A stretch of 64,000 bases of DNA from an uncultured Eubacteriales bacterium (GTDB lineage: Bacteria; Bacillota; Clostridia; Christensenellales; Aristaeellaceae). Shown piece by piece: positions 15,975 to 25,110 of this stretch. The notes under the pieces are model-generated. The model did no database searches. It was not told the DNA's origin and saw only the letters and a program-made list of their open reading frames with translations. Position numbers and translations under genes: made by a program. The stretch is from the NCBI GenBank assembly GCA_902778055.1, contig CACYWL010000005.1, forward strand, positions 62,001-126,000, written 5' to 3'. Numbering within the stretch: position 1 is the first letter of the stretch; each line of letters begins with the position of its first letter.

Positions 15975-17562
15975 AGGGCTAGTCGATAATAAAGACGATA
16001 TCCCGATGCAGCGGCGTGAATGCATGGATTTCATCGAACGTCAGGATGATTGGGTGTTCGTCGGAGAACGGATGGAAAAGGGTGTTTCCGGATACAAGGT
16101 TTCCGCAGCAAACCGGGACGCCATCATCGAAATCCGGGAAATGGCTGAGAAGAAACAGTTCGACGTCCTCTTGGTATTCATGTTTGACCGGCTGGGCCGT
16201 AAGGAAGACGAAACACCTTTTCTGGTCAAATGGTTCATCGAGCACGGCATCGAAGTGTGGAGTACCCGCGAAGGAGAACAGAAGCTGGATAACCAGGTGG
16301 ATCGGCTGCTGAACTTCATGCGGTACTGGGCTGCCAGCGGAGAAAGCGAAACAACTTCCATTCGGGTAAAAGCTGCTCATACCCAGATGACCTCTGATGG
16401 TATCTGGCGCGGCGGCAATTGCCCGTACGGATACAAGCTGGTACACAACGGCAGGATCGGAAAGAAAAACCGCCAGCTCTACGACTTGGAAATCGATGAG
16501 GTAACCGCCCCGATCGTGATGGAAATCTTTGATCTGATCTGCACACAGGGGTACGGTACGCTTCGCGCCGCAAACTACCTGAATGCGAAATACCCTGATC
16601 CGAATAAAGTGTGGACCGCTCAGACAATTCGGAATATGATCCGGAACCCAATCTACGGCGGCAGGATGCACATGAATGATACGCTTTCTGGGCCGATCGA
16701 AAGGCTGCGTCTCGCTACCGATGAGCAGATTGAGTTCGGAAAGTATGCCATCGCCAAAAGGATCCCGCACAAGTACATTTCGGAAAGAGAAGCGGAAAAC
16801 ATGGAAGTGCCGCAGGGCGCTACCAAGATTTCTGTCTTTGGTGCTTCGGTTCTCTCTGGGATCCTTTTCTGCGGGCACTGTGGCAAAAGGCTGATCGGAA
16901 GCTACCACACAAGGCAGCTGGCCAGCCATCCTTACCATCGGCCCATTTACCGCTGCTACAACGGCGCGGTCAAAGCAAAACAGTGTGATGGGCTGAGCGT
17001 TTACTCGGCAATAAAAATCGAATCTGCGGTGATGGAAGTGGTTTATGACTACTTTTCCCAGATGAAGGAAACAGTGGATGATGTATGGAGGGAAGATGCC
17101 AGGAAGGCTCTCCGGAATGGCGTCAAAGCCCACGAAAGGGCAGCGATCTCCAGACTGGAGCAGCTGAGTCGGGACCAGGATGGCCTGAAGAAGGAAATCA
17201 TGAAATAGATCAACGGAACCAGCACCTTCGATACAGATCTGCTCAAAGAAATGCTTGCAGAAAACAAAGCAGCCCAGCTGGCAGCAGAACAGGAGATCAC
17301 CCAGCTCCGGGAAGAAAAAGAAAGGGAGGAGGAAAAGCTGAAGCACCTTTCACTGCAGTACCAAAACATCAAAAACTGGGCAGATGAGTTCTCTGAAGCA
17401 TCCGTCGACACCAAGAAGATGATCCTGGCGAAGATGATCGAAAAAATCACTGTGACCCGGGATTACGACATTACCATCAAGTTCTACGTTATCCCTGCGG
17501 ACTTCTACGGCGGGATCCAGGAAGTAACGCTGAGTGGGACAGCAGACAGAAACGTGGGCTGA
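15937..17562 (+). pseudogene. Large serine recombinase, interrupted by an in-frame TAG
   Basis: The first reading frame (423 residues) has a resolvase N-terminus with catalytic Ser in YRVST (about residue 11), a helix of basic residues and the R-x-x-R patch (FDRLGRKEDE). It then has a recombinase domain (NPIYGGRM) and a zinc ribbon (FCGHCGKR ... YRCYN...QCDG). At 17206 a TAG stops it, yet the same frame continues without another stop to 17562 with the normal coiled coil and C-terminal tail (ILAKMIEKITVTRDYDI). One substitution, for example CAG to TAG, explains this. Total length would be 541 residues, normal for the family. The N-terminal product might keep catalysis but lacks the coiled coil that controls direction. 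Confidence 0.88.
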
Positions 17563-17606
17563 GGCCACAAAATCCACTTTTCAAAACCGACTTTTTCATG
17601 TTTTCC

Positions 17607-17646
17607 TCAATCCGGTTGATGAAAGCATCAGCCGGATTAGTTTTTT
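17607..17646 (+). terminator. Terminator after recombinase
   Basis: AATCCGG-TTGATG-AAAG-CATCAG-CCGGATT followed by AGTTTTTT. It ends transcription of the recombinase before att copy B. The remainder of 17563-18070 holds att copy B, a second hairpin (17835-17870) and two short repeats of TCTACATTTTGG (17891 and 17962); no gene is seen. Confidence 0.8.
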
Positions 17647-17775
17647 ACCGACGTTAAAGAAAGAGCTCAGTGGGGCGTTAGCAAGCATAGAAAAAAACAT
17701 AGAAAAAAGAGGCCATTTTGATGGCAAATCTGGTCGAAACCTTGACCGCCATGGGGTGCGCACGGAGGAGTTCGT

Positions 17776-17831
17776 TAGTGCGCTACATTCGCATTGTAGA
17801 GGTCAGGGGTTCGACTCCCCTATGCTCCACG
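17776..17831 (+). repeat. att copy B (tRNA-Ala 3' fragment)
   Basis: 56 bases identical to 11977-12032, covering the anticodon arm to the 3' end of tRNA-Ala, without the D-arm and 5' half. It marks the junction between element 1 and element 2. Confidence 0.9.
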
Positions 17832-17834
17832 GCT

Positions 17835-17870
17835 CTGGAAGCTTTGTAAATCAAGGCTTCCAGCTTTTTT
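17835..17870 (+). terminator. Hairpin with T run just right of att copy B
   Basis: CTGGAAGC pairs with GCTTCCAG across a 13-base loop and is followed by TTTTTTATTT. It takes the place that the tRNA terminator has at copy A. Confidence 0.6.
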
Positions 17871-18070
17871 ATTTCTATCGTCCTTCAAATAATTCTACAT
17901 TTTGGCCCTCTTTGATGCCCCAATATGCCTTGCGACATAAGGGCTTGAAGGCATCTACAAAAATCTACATTTTGGTCAAGATTTTCTCCATCTCGGAGGA
18001 GAGTTCCTTGACCTTATGTCCTGAGGGTGTGCATATCTATTCAGTAAAGTGAATACATCTGCGTGCCCAG

Positions 18071-18256
18071 AAATCCCCTGAACAGTTTTGTAATCAGTCG
18101 TTGCGCCAACAGCCTATCACGAAAGCTGACTTGCCCGCTGTCTTCATCAAATACTATCCTTCATATGCTGATGGTTCCATGACAGTGACTGAGCTGGCGC
18201 GAATATGTGGGCTGAGCAGACCAACGGTTTACAAGTATATAATAATGGTGGGGTGA
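18071..18256 (+). pseudogene. Serine recombinase/resolvase C-terminal remnant
   Basis: An open stretch without a start codon reads ...QPITKADLPAVFIKYYPSYADGS, then MTVTELARICGLSRPTVYKYI and a stop. This is the C-terminal helix-turn-helix of a small serine resolvase (the LARICGLSRPTVYKY HTH). The catalytic domain is absent. It lies at the left end of element 2 and ends just before the hairpin shared with the hsd operon. Confidence 0.65.
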
Positions 18257-18277
18257 TGATAATGCCCCACCGTTTTT
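18247..18277. terminator. Bidirectional terminator at the end of hsdR
   Basis: GGTGGGG-TGATGATAATG-CCCCACC with GTTTTTG on the plus side and ATTATTATA on the minus side. A near copy lies at the other end of the restriction cassette (24697-24722). Confidence 0.75.
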
Positions 18278-18284
18278 GTCTGGT

Positions 18285-21200
18285 TCATGTATGAGAATAA
18301 TCAATTTTCCCATCTTCAGCAGCCAGAAGCTCTTTAGGAAAGAATTCGTCAATTGATTCTATATACTTGATTTCTGGTTCTTCCAACTGACTTTTATAAC
18401 TGCCGCTGATCCCGAAGAAACGCTCGAAGAATGCTTTCAGTTTTTCTATGATGGTCTGCTTTTTTTGCGCACGGTTTCCGCCGCCAAAGCGAGAAACAGG
18501 AGGCATTATGTTGTCAATCTCGGTGCCCGTTGTTTTGATCTCTCCATCGCGGAAAGCATTCTCGATCAGTTTTCTGGTTTCAGCTTCTTTCAGCTTTTCA
18601 CTCTGGATAATGGCAGTCAGTTCTTTTTCGCGCTCTTCCACAACGAATCCACGCCATTCTTCCATCACATCTTCCACATTGTTAATCCCAGAAATAAAGG
18701 TTTCAATCAGATCCTTCTTGCTCCGTAACTCGGGCGAAGAATCCACAGCTTTTTGAATATCGACCAGGATGCTCTTGTCTGTACAATGAGTATCATGGTA
18801 TTTTTTCACGAGCATCAGGATATAATCAATATTGATTTCAATCTGTTTGATCAGTTCAATCTCAAAAACAATGTCATCCGTTATGTCCGCTTTCTCATGA
18901 GGCTTTGGCTTCCATTCATCTCTCAGATCAATGTATCGACTTGTATAATCCTGAAAATCGCGATCACTCAGAATCTCTTTCCCAGCAAATTCATCAAAGG
19001 AAGAGAGAAGGTTTCGCATCCGCAGAATTGTGCCAAACAGAATAATGAATTGCTTCTGCTTTTGTTCGCCAATGATTTGCGGTTCGGACAGCGGGAAATC
19101 AGCGAGCAGCCGATGGATCATATCTGCATATCCCTCATGTTGAGCGCCATGCGAATCAATAAAGCCTTCATAATAATCCTTAAATGGTTGCAGAAGAACA
19201 ATACCAGAAGCATTTTTATCGCCGAAAAGGGAAATGGCGCTGTCAACCCGCTTTTGTAAATTGCGGAAACAAACGATATTTCCGAAGGTCTTTATAGAAT
19301 TCAAAATCCGATTGGTTCTGCTGAAAGCCTGAATCAGCCCGTGCATCCGCAGGTTCTTATCCACCCACAGCGTATTCAGCGTTGTGGCGTCAAAGCCTGT
19401 CAGGAACATATTCACCACTATCAGCAGATCCAGTTCTTTGTTCTTCATCCGAAGCGATACGTCTTTATAATAATTCTGGAATTTATCGCTGGAAGTATCA
19501 TAATTCGTATGGAACATCTCGTTGTAATCACGAATGGCAGCGTCAAGGAAGTCTCTGCTTGTTTGATCCAGTGCACTGGTATCTTCAGGGTTTTCCTCAT
19601 CCAGAATTCCATCAGCTTCCGCTTCATTTGCTCCATAACTGAAGATGGTTGCAATTTTCAGCTTCTTTGACGGATCGGCATTCATTTGTCTCTGGAACTC
19701 ATTATAATACAGTTTTGCCATTGGCACGGATGCGACAGCAAAAATGGAATTGAATCCTTTAATATGTTGAGTATCCTTGGATTCTTTCACAGCACCATGA
19801 GCAGCCTTGGCTACTTCCGTGATGTTGCTCAGACGATTGAATGAATAGCTTGGCCCACTGGTTCGGTATGTCTTCTGTTCAAAATGCTCCAGAATATATT
19901 GGGTGACAAGTTTGATACGTTCAGGAGCCATGAACGCCTTTTCCCGTTGAATATCCCATACCTGCTCATCTTCAATGTCGTATGCCATATCCATAGTTTT
20001 GATGTAATCCACACGGAAGGGAAGAACATTTTTATCATTGATGGCATCCACAATGGTGTAGGTATGGAGTTGATCGCCGAAGGCTTGTTCTGTGGTAAAT
20101 ACATGAGATCCATGTGCGGAACCAGCATTCTGCGCAAAAATGGGAGTACCAGTAAATCCGAAGATATGATATTTTTTGAAGCTCTTCACAATGTCCGTTC
20201 GCATATCTCCAAACTGGCTGCGATGGCATTCGTCAAAAATCATGACAACATGTTGGTCATACACAGCGTGAGTTTTATTTCGATTGACAAAGTTGCTCAG
20301 CTTCTGAATGGTGGTAATGATGATTCGTGCATTCGGGTCTTCCAATTGTCTTTTGAGCACCGCTGTGCTAGTGTTGCTGTTGGCGCATCCCTTCTCAAAT
20401 CGGTCATATTCCTTCATTGTCTGGTAGTCCAGGTCTTTCCTGTCCACAACAAACAGCACTTTGTCAATATAGGGCAACAGGGAAGCAGCTCTTGCTGTTT
20501 TGAAGGAAGTCAGGGTTTTCCCGCTGCCAGTTGTATGCCAGATATAGCCTCCAGCGGCAACAGTTCCATATTTCTTATAGTTCGAAGCAATCTCTATACG
20601 GTTTAGAATGCGTTCTGTTGCGGTAATCTGGTAAGGCCGCATTACCAGCAGCATGTTTTCAGAAGTGAAAATGCAGTATTTAGTCAGGATGTTCAGCAGT
20701 GTGTGCTTGGCGAAGAAGGTGCGTGTGAAGTCCACCAGATCGGGAATCACACGGTTATTTGCGTCTGCCCAGAAACAGGTGAATTCAAAACTGTTGCTGG
20801 TTTTCTGCTTCTTTACAGCTCCGCTCTTGGCATCCTTGATCGCGTTCCAGCGGGTACTGTTGGAATAGTATTTTGTATTTGTGCCATTGGAGATGACGAA
20901 AATCTGCGTATATTCAAACAAGCCGCTTCCAGCCCAGAAGCTATCCCGCTGATAGCGGTTGATCTGATTGAAGGCTTCCCGAATGGCTACGCCGCGGCGC
21001 TTCAGTTCCACATGCACAAGCGGGAACCCGTTCACAAGAATGGTCACATCATAGCGGTTATCATGCTTTGCGCCGCTTGCTGTGCTTACCACATACTGGT
21101 TGATTACCTGTAAACTGTTGTTGTGGATATTCTTCTTGTCAATCAGCGTGATATTCTTGCTGCTTCCATCGTCACGGGTCAGCACCTGAACGTTGTCTTC

Positions 21201-21509
21201 CTGAATTTTGCGGGTTTTCTCCACGATGCCTTCATTGGCGTTGGCTATAAAGGACGTGAAAAAGCGCTGCCATTCATCATCTGAAAAATGGTAGTTGTTC
21301 AGGGCTTCCAGTTTCTGCCTCAGGTTGTTAACCAGATCCGCTTCGGTGTGGATGGGCAGATAGGTATAGCCTTGTTCTCCCAGCATCCGAATGAATTCCT
21401 GTTCCAGCGCCGCTTCGCTCTGGTAAGCATCAGCACGCTTTGGAAGCGGTTCATAGGTGGTGACAACGGTGTTTTCGTTTGTCTCGGCAACGATGTTAAA
21501 ATAGGGCAT
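18285..21509 (-). CDS. hsdR: Type I restriction enzyme, R subunit
   Basis: This 1074-residue subunit translocates DNA and cuts it far from the recognition site. The N-terminal nuclease has a PD-ExK core (YDVTILVNG...HVELKRRG). It is followed by helicase motifs: Walker A HTTGSGKT, DEAD-like FDECHRSQFGD and the third motif FGFTGTP. The C-terminal segment is helical and binds the M2S core. It is last in the operon HTH-hsdM-hsdS-hsdR and begins 17 bases after hsdS. Its form and neighbours match the EcoR124 (type IC) group. The reading frame is intact, so restriction is probably functional. Confidence 0.95.
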   Translation of the reverse strand: MPYFNIVAETNENTVVTTYEPLPKRADAYQSEAALEQEFIRMLGEQGYTYLPIHTEADLVNNLRQKLEALNNYHFSDDEWQRFFTSFIANANEGIVEKTRKIQEDNVQVLTRDDGSSKNITLIDKKNIHNNSLQVINQYVVSTASGAKHDNRYDVTILVNGFPLVHVELKRRGVAIREAFNQINRYQRDSFWAGSGLFEYTQIFVISNGTNTKYYSNSTRWNAIKDAKSGAVKKQKTSNSFEFTCFWADANNRVIPDLVDFTRTFFAKHTLLNILTKYCIFTSENMLLVMRPYQITATERILNRIEIASNYKKYGTVAAGGYIWHTTGSGKTLTSFKTARAASLLPYIDKVLFVVDRKDLDYQTMKEYDRFEKGCANSNTSTAVLKRQLEDPNARIIITTIQKLSNFVNRNKTHAVYDQHVVMIFDECHRSQFGDMRTDIVKSFKKYHIFGFTGTPIFAQNAGSAHGSHVFTTEQAFGDQLHTYTIVDAINDKNVLPFRVDYIKTMDMAYDIEDEQVWDIQREKAFMAPERIKLVTQYILEHFEQKTYRTSGPSYSFNRLSNITEVAKAAHGAVKESKDTQHIKGFNSIFAVASVPMAKLYYNEFQRQMNADPSKKLKIATIFSYGANEAEADGILDEENPEDTSALDQTSRDFLDAAIRDYNEMFHTNYDTSSDKFQNYYKDVSLRMKNKELDLLIVVNMFLTGFDATTLNTLWVDKNLRMHGLIQAFSRTNRILNSIKTFGNIVCFRNLQKRVDSAISLFGDKNASGIVLLQPFKDYYEGFIDSHGAQHEGYADMIHRLLADFPLSEPQIIGEQKQKQFIILFGTILRMRNLLSSFDEFAGKEILSDRDFQDYTSRYIDLRDEWKPKPHEKADITDDIVFEIELIKQIEINIDYILMLVKKYHDTHCTDKSILVDIQKAVDSSPELRSKKDLIETFISGINNVEDVMEEWRGFVVEEREKELTAIIQSEKLKEAETRKLIENAFRDGEIKTTGTEIDNIMPPVSRFGGGNRAQKKQTIIEKLKAFFERFFGISGSYKSQLEEPEIKYIESIDEFFPKELLAAEDGKIDYSHT

Positions 21510-21526
21510 GTGAACACCTCTTGTAA

Positions 21527-22678
21527 TTATGCTTGTGCCAGAGGCTTGAAGGTCAACAGTTTATCGCGGTAATATTCATACTGCTTTTGCCGAGCGTCGA
21601 TTTCGGCGGGGAGACCGTTGTTGATGTCATTATATAGTTTGTCAAGGTGGTCAAGGATGGTTACTATATGATACTGTTCTTCGACAGAAGGAATAAATAT
21701 TTCAATTCCAACTAAATCAGAAGCATTTACAGATGGGGTTCCCCCTTCTTTTTTGCAAGTGAGCACCAAATCTTTTCTATTACATAGATAATAATATAGA
21801 TACTTATTCAATATTACAGACGAATTCTTACTCTTTATCCGATAGCATAGAGGCCCGAGCCAGAAGGGTTTATCTTGATAACCAATAAAACCAATCCCCC
21901 CTTGCCCCCGTGATGGGGTGGTTACTGTATCTCCTTCACAATTGTAATTATCTGTATATCCAGATTTTGTTGTTCCAGCGTTTATGTATTCATACTTTGT
22001 TTTATTCTCTTGAATAAGATATGGTTTACTGCCAGTTTTTATTGTTGCGACTTCGCCTAATCTGAACTGTTTAAAACCATTTTTGTATTTTGTTAATAAA
22101 TGATTGCGATAGTATTCATACTGCTTTTTTCGCGCAGTAAGTTCCGCAGTAAGTTCCGCAGTAAGTTCCGCAGTAAGTTCCGTGAAATTGTCAAGTATCC
22201 TGACAATTTCACGCTGCACTGGAAGCGGTAGAACAGGTATAATAAATTCTTCCGTTACTGGAAGGGATATTTGGGGTAATGACCCCATTCCAGAAGCAGC
22301 ATCCCTGAATTTTTGTATATTGTTCTTCAAAACATAATAAAGATATTTAACAGAAACCGTTTCAGGGCAAGTATATGCCCACATTTCATTTTTGAAAGTA
22401 AATGGTTTATCGTAGAAAACTACATCTATTACGCCGCGAGATTGCACAAGAACAGCGGGAACACGTGTAATGTTCGCATTTGGAATATCTTTTTCCATTG
22501 CATCAATTACAGTTTTCCCACCTGCAAAAACCCTGATGTCTCCATCTGGATTTTCTATTTCCTTCATTTTGCCTGCGGTGATTGGTGTCCCTTTTAGGCG
22601 CTTGTATACTTCCTTAACTTTCTTGAAGGGAACCCCGTCAGGGCACAGTTCCGCAATCAATTCGTCCAGTCTACTCAT
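21527..22678 (-). CDS. hsdS: Type I restriction enzyme, specificity subunit
   Basis: A protein of about 383 residues with two target-recognition domains, each ending in a conserved helix and the repeated KQYEYYRxxLLT phrase (internal and C-terminal). Between the two halves lie four tandem Glu-Leu-Thr-Ala units, encoded by perfect 12-base repeats. In EcoR124I and its R124/3 variant a two- versus three-unit TAEL repeat changes the spacer length in the DNA target. I start at the ATG at 22678, four bases after the hsdM stop. The start is supported by the conserved LDELIAELCPDGVPFK opening. Confidence 0.93.
   Translation of the reverse strand: MSRLDELIAELCPDGVPFKKVKEVYKRLKGTPITAGKMKEIENPDGDIRVFAGGKTVIDAMEKDIPNANITRVPAVLVQSRGVIDVVFYDKPFTFKNEMWAYTCPETVSVKYLYYVLKNNIQKFRDAASGMGSLPQISLPVTEEFIIPVLPLPVQREIVRILDNFTELTAELTAELTAELTARKKQYEYYRNHLLTKYKNGFKQFRLGEVATIKTGSKPYLIQENKTKYEYINAGTTKSGYTDNYNCEGDTVTTPSRGQGGIGFIGYQDKPFWLGPLCYRIKSKNSSVILNKYLYYYLCNRKDLVLTCKKEGGTPSVNASDLVGIEIFIPSVEEQYHIVTILDHLDKLYNDINNGLPAEIDARQKQYEYYRDKLLTFKPLAQA
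22133..22180 (-). repeat. Four 12-bp tandem repeats in hsdS
   Basis: CGCAGTAAGTTC occurs four times in perfect tandem, encoding Glu-Leu-Thr-Ala on the minus strand. Because 12 is a multiple of 3, gain or loss of units changes protein length but not frame. Confidence 0.95.
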
Positions 22679-22682
22679 GCCC

Positions 22683-24245
22683 TTAACCCTCGATTTCCGC
22701 AATGATTTCTCGGATTGCAGCGCGCAGTTCGTCTTCCCGTTTCACGATTTCTTCAATCTCTGCATTCAATTTCACAATGTCTACTTTTTCCCTTGTATCT
22801 TCCGCTTCCACATAAGTGCTTATAGAAAGGTTATAATCATTCTCTACAACTTCATCATATGCAGCAAGGTGTGAGAAATGTGCTTTCTCTTCACGATTGG
22901 CAAAGGTATTGACGATATTCTCAATGTTATCAGGAGTCAACTTGTTATTTTTTGTAACTTTGATGCATTCTTTTGTGGCATCAATGAATAAAGTTTTATT
23001 ATCTGCTTTATTCTTTTTCAGCACCATGATACAAGTTGCGATGCTTGTGCCGAAGAACAGATTGCTTGGCAACTGAATCACACAGTCAATATAGTTGTTA
23101 TCAATCAGGTATTTGCGAATTTTCTGTTCTGCGCCTCCACGATACATGATGCCAGGGAAGCAGACGATTGCGGCGGTTCCGTTGGCAGCAAGCCACGAAA
23201 GGCTATGCATGATAAAGGCAAAATCTGCGGCACTTTTCGGTGCAAGCACTCCCGCAGGAGAATAGCGCGGGTCATTGATCAGCAACGGATTGCTGTCTCC
23301 TGCCCATTTGATGGAGTAGGGAGGATTGGAAACAATCAGTTCAAAGGGTTCATCATCCCAGTGCTGAGGCGCAGTCAGCGTATCTTCGCAAGCGATGTTG
23401 AACTTATCGAAACCCACGTCATGAAGGAACATGTTGATGCGACAAAGATTGTATGTGGTGATATTGATTTCTTGCCCGAAAAAGCCATTGCGTACAGAGT
23501 TATGTCCAAGCACCTTTTCCGCTTTCAGCAATAGCGATCCAGAACCACAGGCGGGATCATAAACTTTGTTGACTTCCGTTTTGCCTACAGTGCCAAGACG
23601 GGTCAGCAGTTCGGAAACATCGGCAGGAGTGAAGAACTCGCCGCCGCTCTTGCCAGCGTTACTGGCATACATGGTCATCAGGTATTCGTACGCATCGCCA
23701 AAGGCATCGATATCATGCCCTTTTACATCGCCAAGCGCCATGTCACGCACGCCCCAAAGCAGTTTGCAAAGCCTCTCATTCCGCTTGGCAACAGTAGCGC
23801 CGAGCTTATTGCTGTTTACGTCAAAGTCATCGAACAAGCCAGCGAAATCACTTTCTGACACACTGCCCTTGGCGCTGTCTTCGATGTGGTTGAATACCTT
23901 TTCCAAGGTTTCATTCAGGTTTTCATCCTGTGCTGCCCTTGCGCACACGTTGCAGAACAACTCGCTTGGCAGGATAAAGAAGCCTTTTTCCTCAATCAAC
24001 CCTTCCCGTGCCTCTTCAGCATCGGCATCAGGCATCAAAGCATAATCAAAGTCAGCGCTTCCAGCTTCTTGTTCGCCTTTGTTGATATAATAGGTCAGAT
24101 TTTCACTGATATAACGATAGAACATCGTGCCAAGCACGTAATTCTTGAAATCCCAGCCATCCACGCTTCCGCGCAGCTCGTCCGCGATAGCCCAGATCGC
24201 GCGATGAAGTTCTTCACGTTCCTGTTCTTTTTTCACGTCAGGCAT
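22683..24245 (-). CDS. hsdM: Type I restriction enzyme, methyltransferase subunit
   Basis: A 520-residue adenine-N6 methyltransferase that, with HsdS, protects host DNA. It has an N-terminal helical domain, the AdoMet motif DPACGSGSLL and the catalytic NPPY (IVSNPPYSIKW). The C-terminal tail is coiled. It is first of the three hsd genes and overlaps the small HTH gene by 8 bases, so expression is probably coupled to that regulator. All key residues are present. Confidence 0.95.
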   Translation of the reverse strand: MPDVKKEQEREELHRAIWAIADELRGSVDGWDFKNYVLGTMFYRYISENLTYYINKGEQEAGSADFDYALMPDADAEEAREGLIEEKGFFILPSELFCNVCARAAQDENLNETLEKVFNHIEDSAKGSVSESDFAGLFDDFDVNSNKLGATVAKRNERLCKLLWGVRDMALGDVKGHDIDAFGDAYEYLMTMYASNAGKSGGEFFTPADVSELLTRLGTVGKTEVNKVYDPACGSGSLLLKAEKVLGHNSVRNGFFGQEINITTYNLCRINMFLHDVGFDKFNIACEDTLTAPQHWDDEPFELIVSNPPYSIKWAGDSNPLLINDPRYSPAGVLAPKSAADFAFIMHSLSWLAANGTAAIVCFPGIMYRGGAEQKIRKYLIDNNYIDCVIQLPSNLFFGTSIATCIMVLKKNKADNKTLFIDATKECIKVTKNNKLTPDNIENIVNTFANREEKAHFSHLAAYDEVVENDYNLSISTYVEAEDTREKVDIVKLNAEIEEIVKREDELRAAIREIIAEIEG

Positions 24246-24462
24246 TCTGTGTTTCTCCTTCTTCCTTTACATGCTCAATAATATCGCCATAATCTACACC
24301 TAGCTTGGCGCAGATCCGATCCAAGATCGGAAGGGCAACCATTTCATCTCTGCGAAGCTTTGTCATTGTATTTGGCGCAATCTCAGCAAGTCTGCGCAGG
24401 TCAGCTTTGCTCATTTTCCTGTCAACCAAGAGCTTCCATAGCTTGTTGTATTGGACAGCCAT
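24238..24462 (-). CDS. Small XRE-type regulator of the restriction operon
   Basis: A 74-residue Cro/CI-type protein: LWKLLVDRKMSKADLRRLAEIAPNTMTKLRRDE contains the helix-turn-helix. The C-terminal part (LDRICAKLGVDYGDIIEHV) is typical of this small class, seen in many Bacillota beside mobile genes. It leads the hsd operon and overlaps hsdM. It probably controls hsd expression in the manner of a C protein, letting methylation precede restriction after transfer. That role is inferred from position. Confidence 0.85.
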   Translation of the reverse strand: MAVQYNKLWKLLVDRKMSKADLRRLAEIAPNTMTKLRRDEMVALPILDRICAKLGVDYGDIIEHVKEEGETQNA

Positions 24463-24751
24463 AAAACTATCCTCCTGCTGTTAATGAAAAGAATATAACA
24501 TAATTTGATTTACACAGCAAGAGGATTTCGCAAGAGCATGCGATTCTGTATGCTTGACGAGTTTATGGAATTCAGAGATAATAGAAAAGTCAGGAAGAAT
24601 GCGGAGCACTACCTGAAAGAATGGGTGGGATTGGACTGCTCCCCCAATCCGCCGAGCGTATGGCGAATCCTACCCAAACGCTTTTTATATAAAAATGGTG
24701 GGGTGATGCCCCACCATTATTGTTAGTATCGCTTTGATATGAAGTTCACTT
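24463..24751. other. Gap upstream of the hsd operon
   Basis: It holds the hsd promoter region and an open frame at 24505-24726 (73 codons, plus strand) with a poor start. The frame ends inside the repeated terminator, so I do not treat it as a convincing gene. Confidence 0.3.
24697..24722. terminator. Terminator, near copy of the one at 18247
   Basis: GGTGGGG-TGATG-CCCCACC followed by ATTATTGTT. With 18247-18277 it brackets the restriction cassette in the same orientation (6.4 kb apart). Confidence 0.7.
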
Positions 24752-24970
24752 TCATTTTCCGAACAATGAATTAATGACTGAATCAACATGCTTAGAATCT
24801 TCGCCGAACGTATCGGCAATACTATTAACATTATTCCTATAAGATGGGCTATTGTTGTACGTACTACTATAGCCGTTACTTTTTCCTGATGAACTTGATG
24901 AACTGCTACAGCTCGAAAGAGTTACGACAGCAATTACCAACATAATGCATAGAATTATCCCCTTTTTCAT
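24752..24970 (-). CDS. Small Ser-rich lipoprotein
   Basis: A 72-residue protein starting at the ATG at 24970. It has a hydrophobic signal and a lipobox (TLSSC), followed by a run of eight Ser and a short polar tail ending SIADTFGEDSKHVDSVINSLFGK. No family is recognised. AT-rich composition matches the neighbouring lipoprotein and hsd genes and differs from the GC-rich host background. Confidence 0.65.
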   Translation of the reverse strand: MKKGIILCIMLVIAVVTLSSCSSSSSSSGKSNGYSSTYNNSPSYRNNVNSIADTFGEDSKHVDSVINSLFGK

Positions 24971-25110
24971 GCTTTTCAACTCCTCATTCATCTTTATTGC
25001 ATAACTAGAAAATACAAATGACACGTGGGAAAGGTATCCAGATCATTAGTCAAAAATACTACATTCACCTCCAATACCTGTACCACTTACCAAGTATCCA
25101 GTTACATCTG

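Noticed and set aside
17206..17208. Genome-wide amber recoding
   Set aside because: TAG is used as an ordinary stop elsewhere in the window (for example the frame ending at 37182), so a point mutation is simpler.
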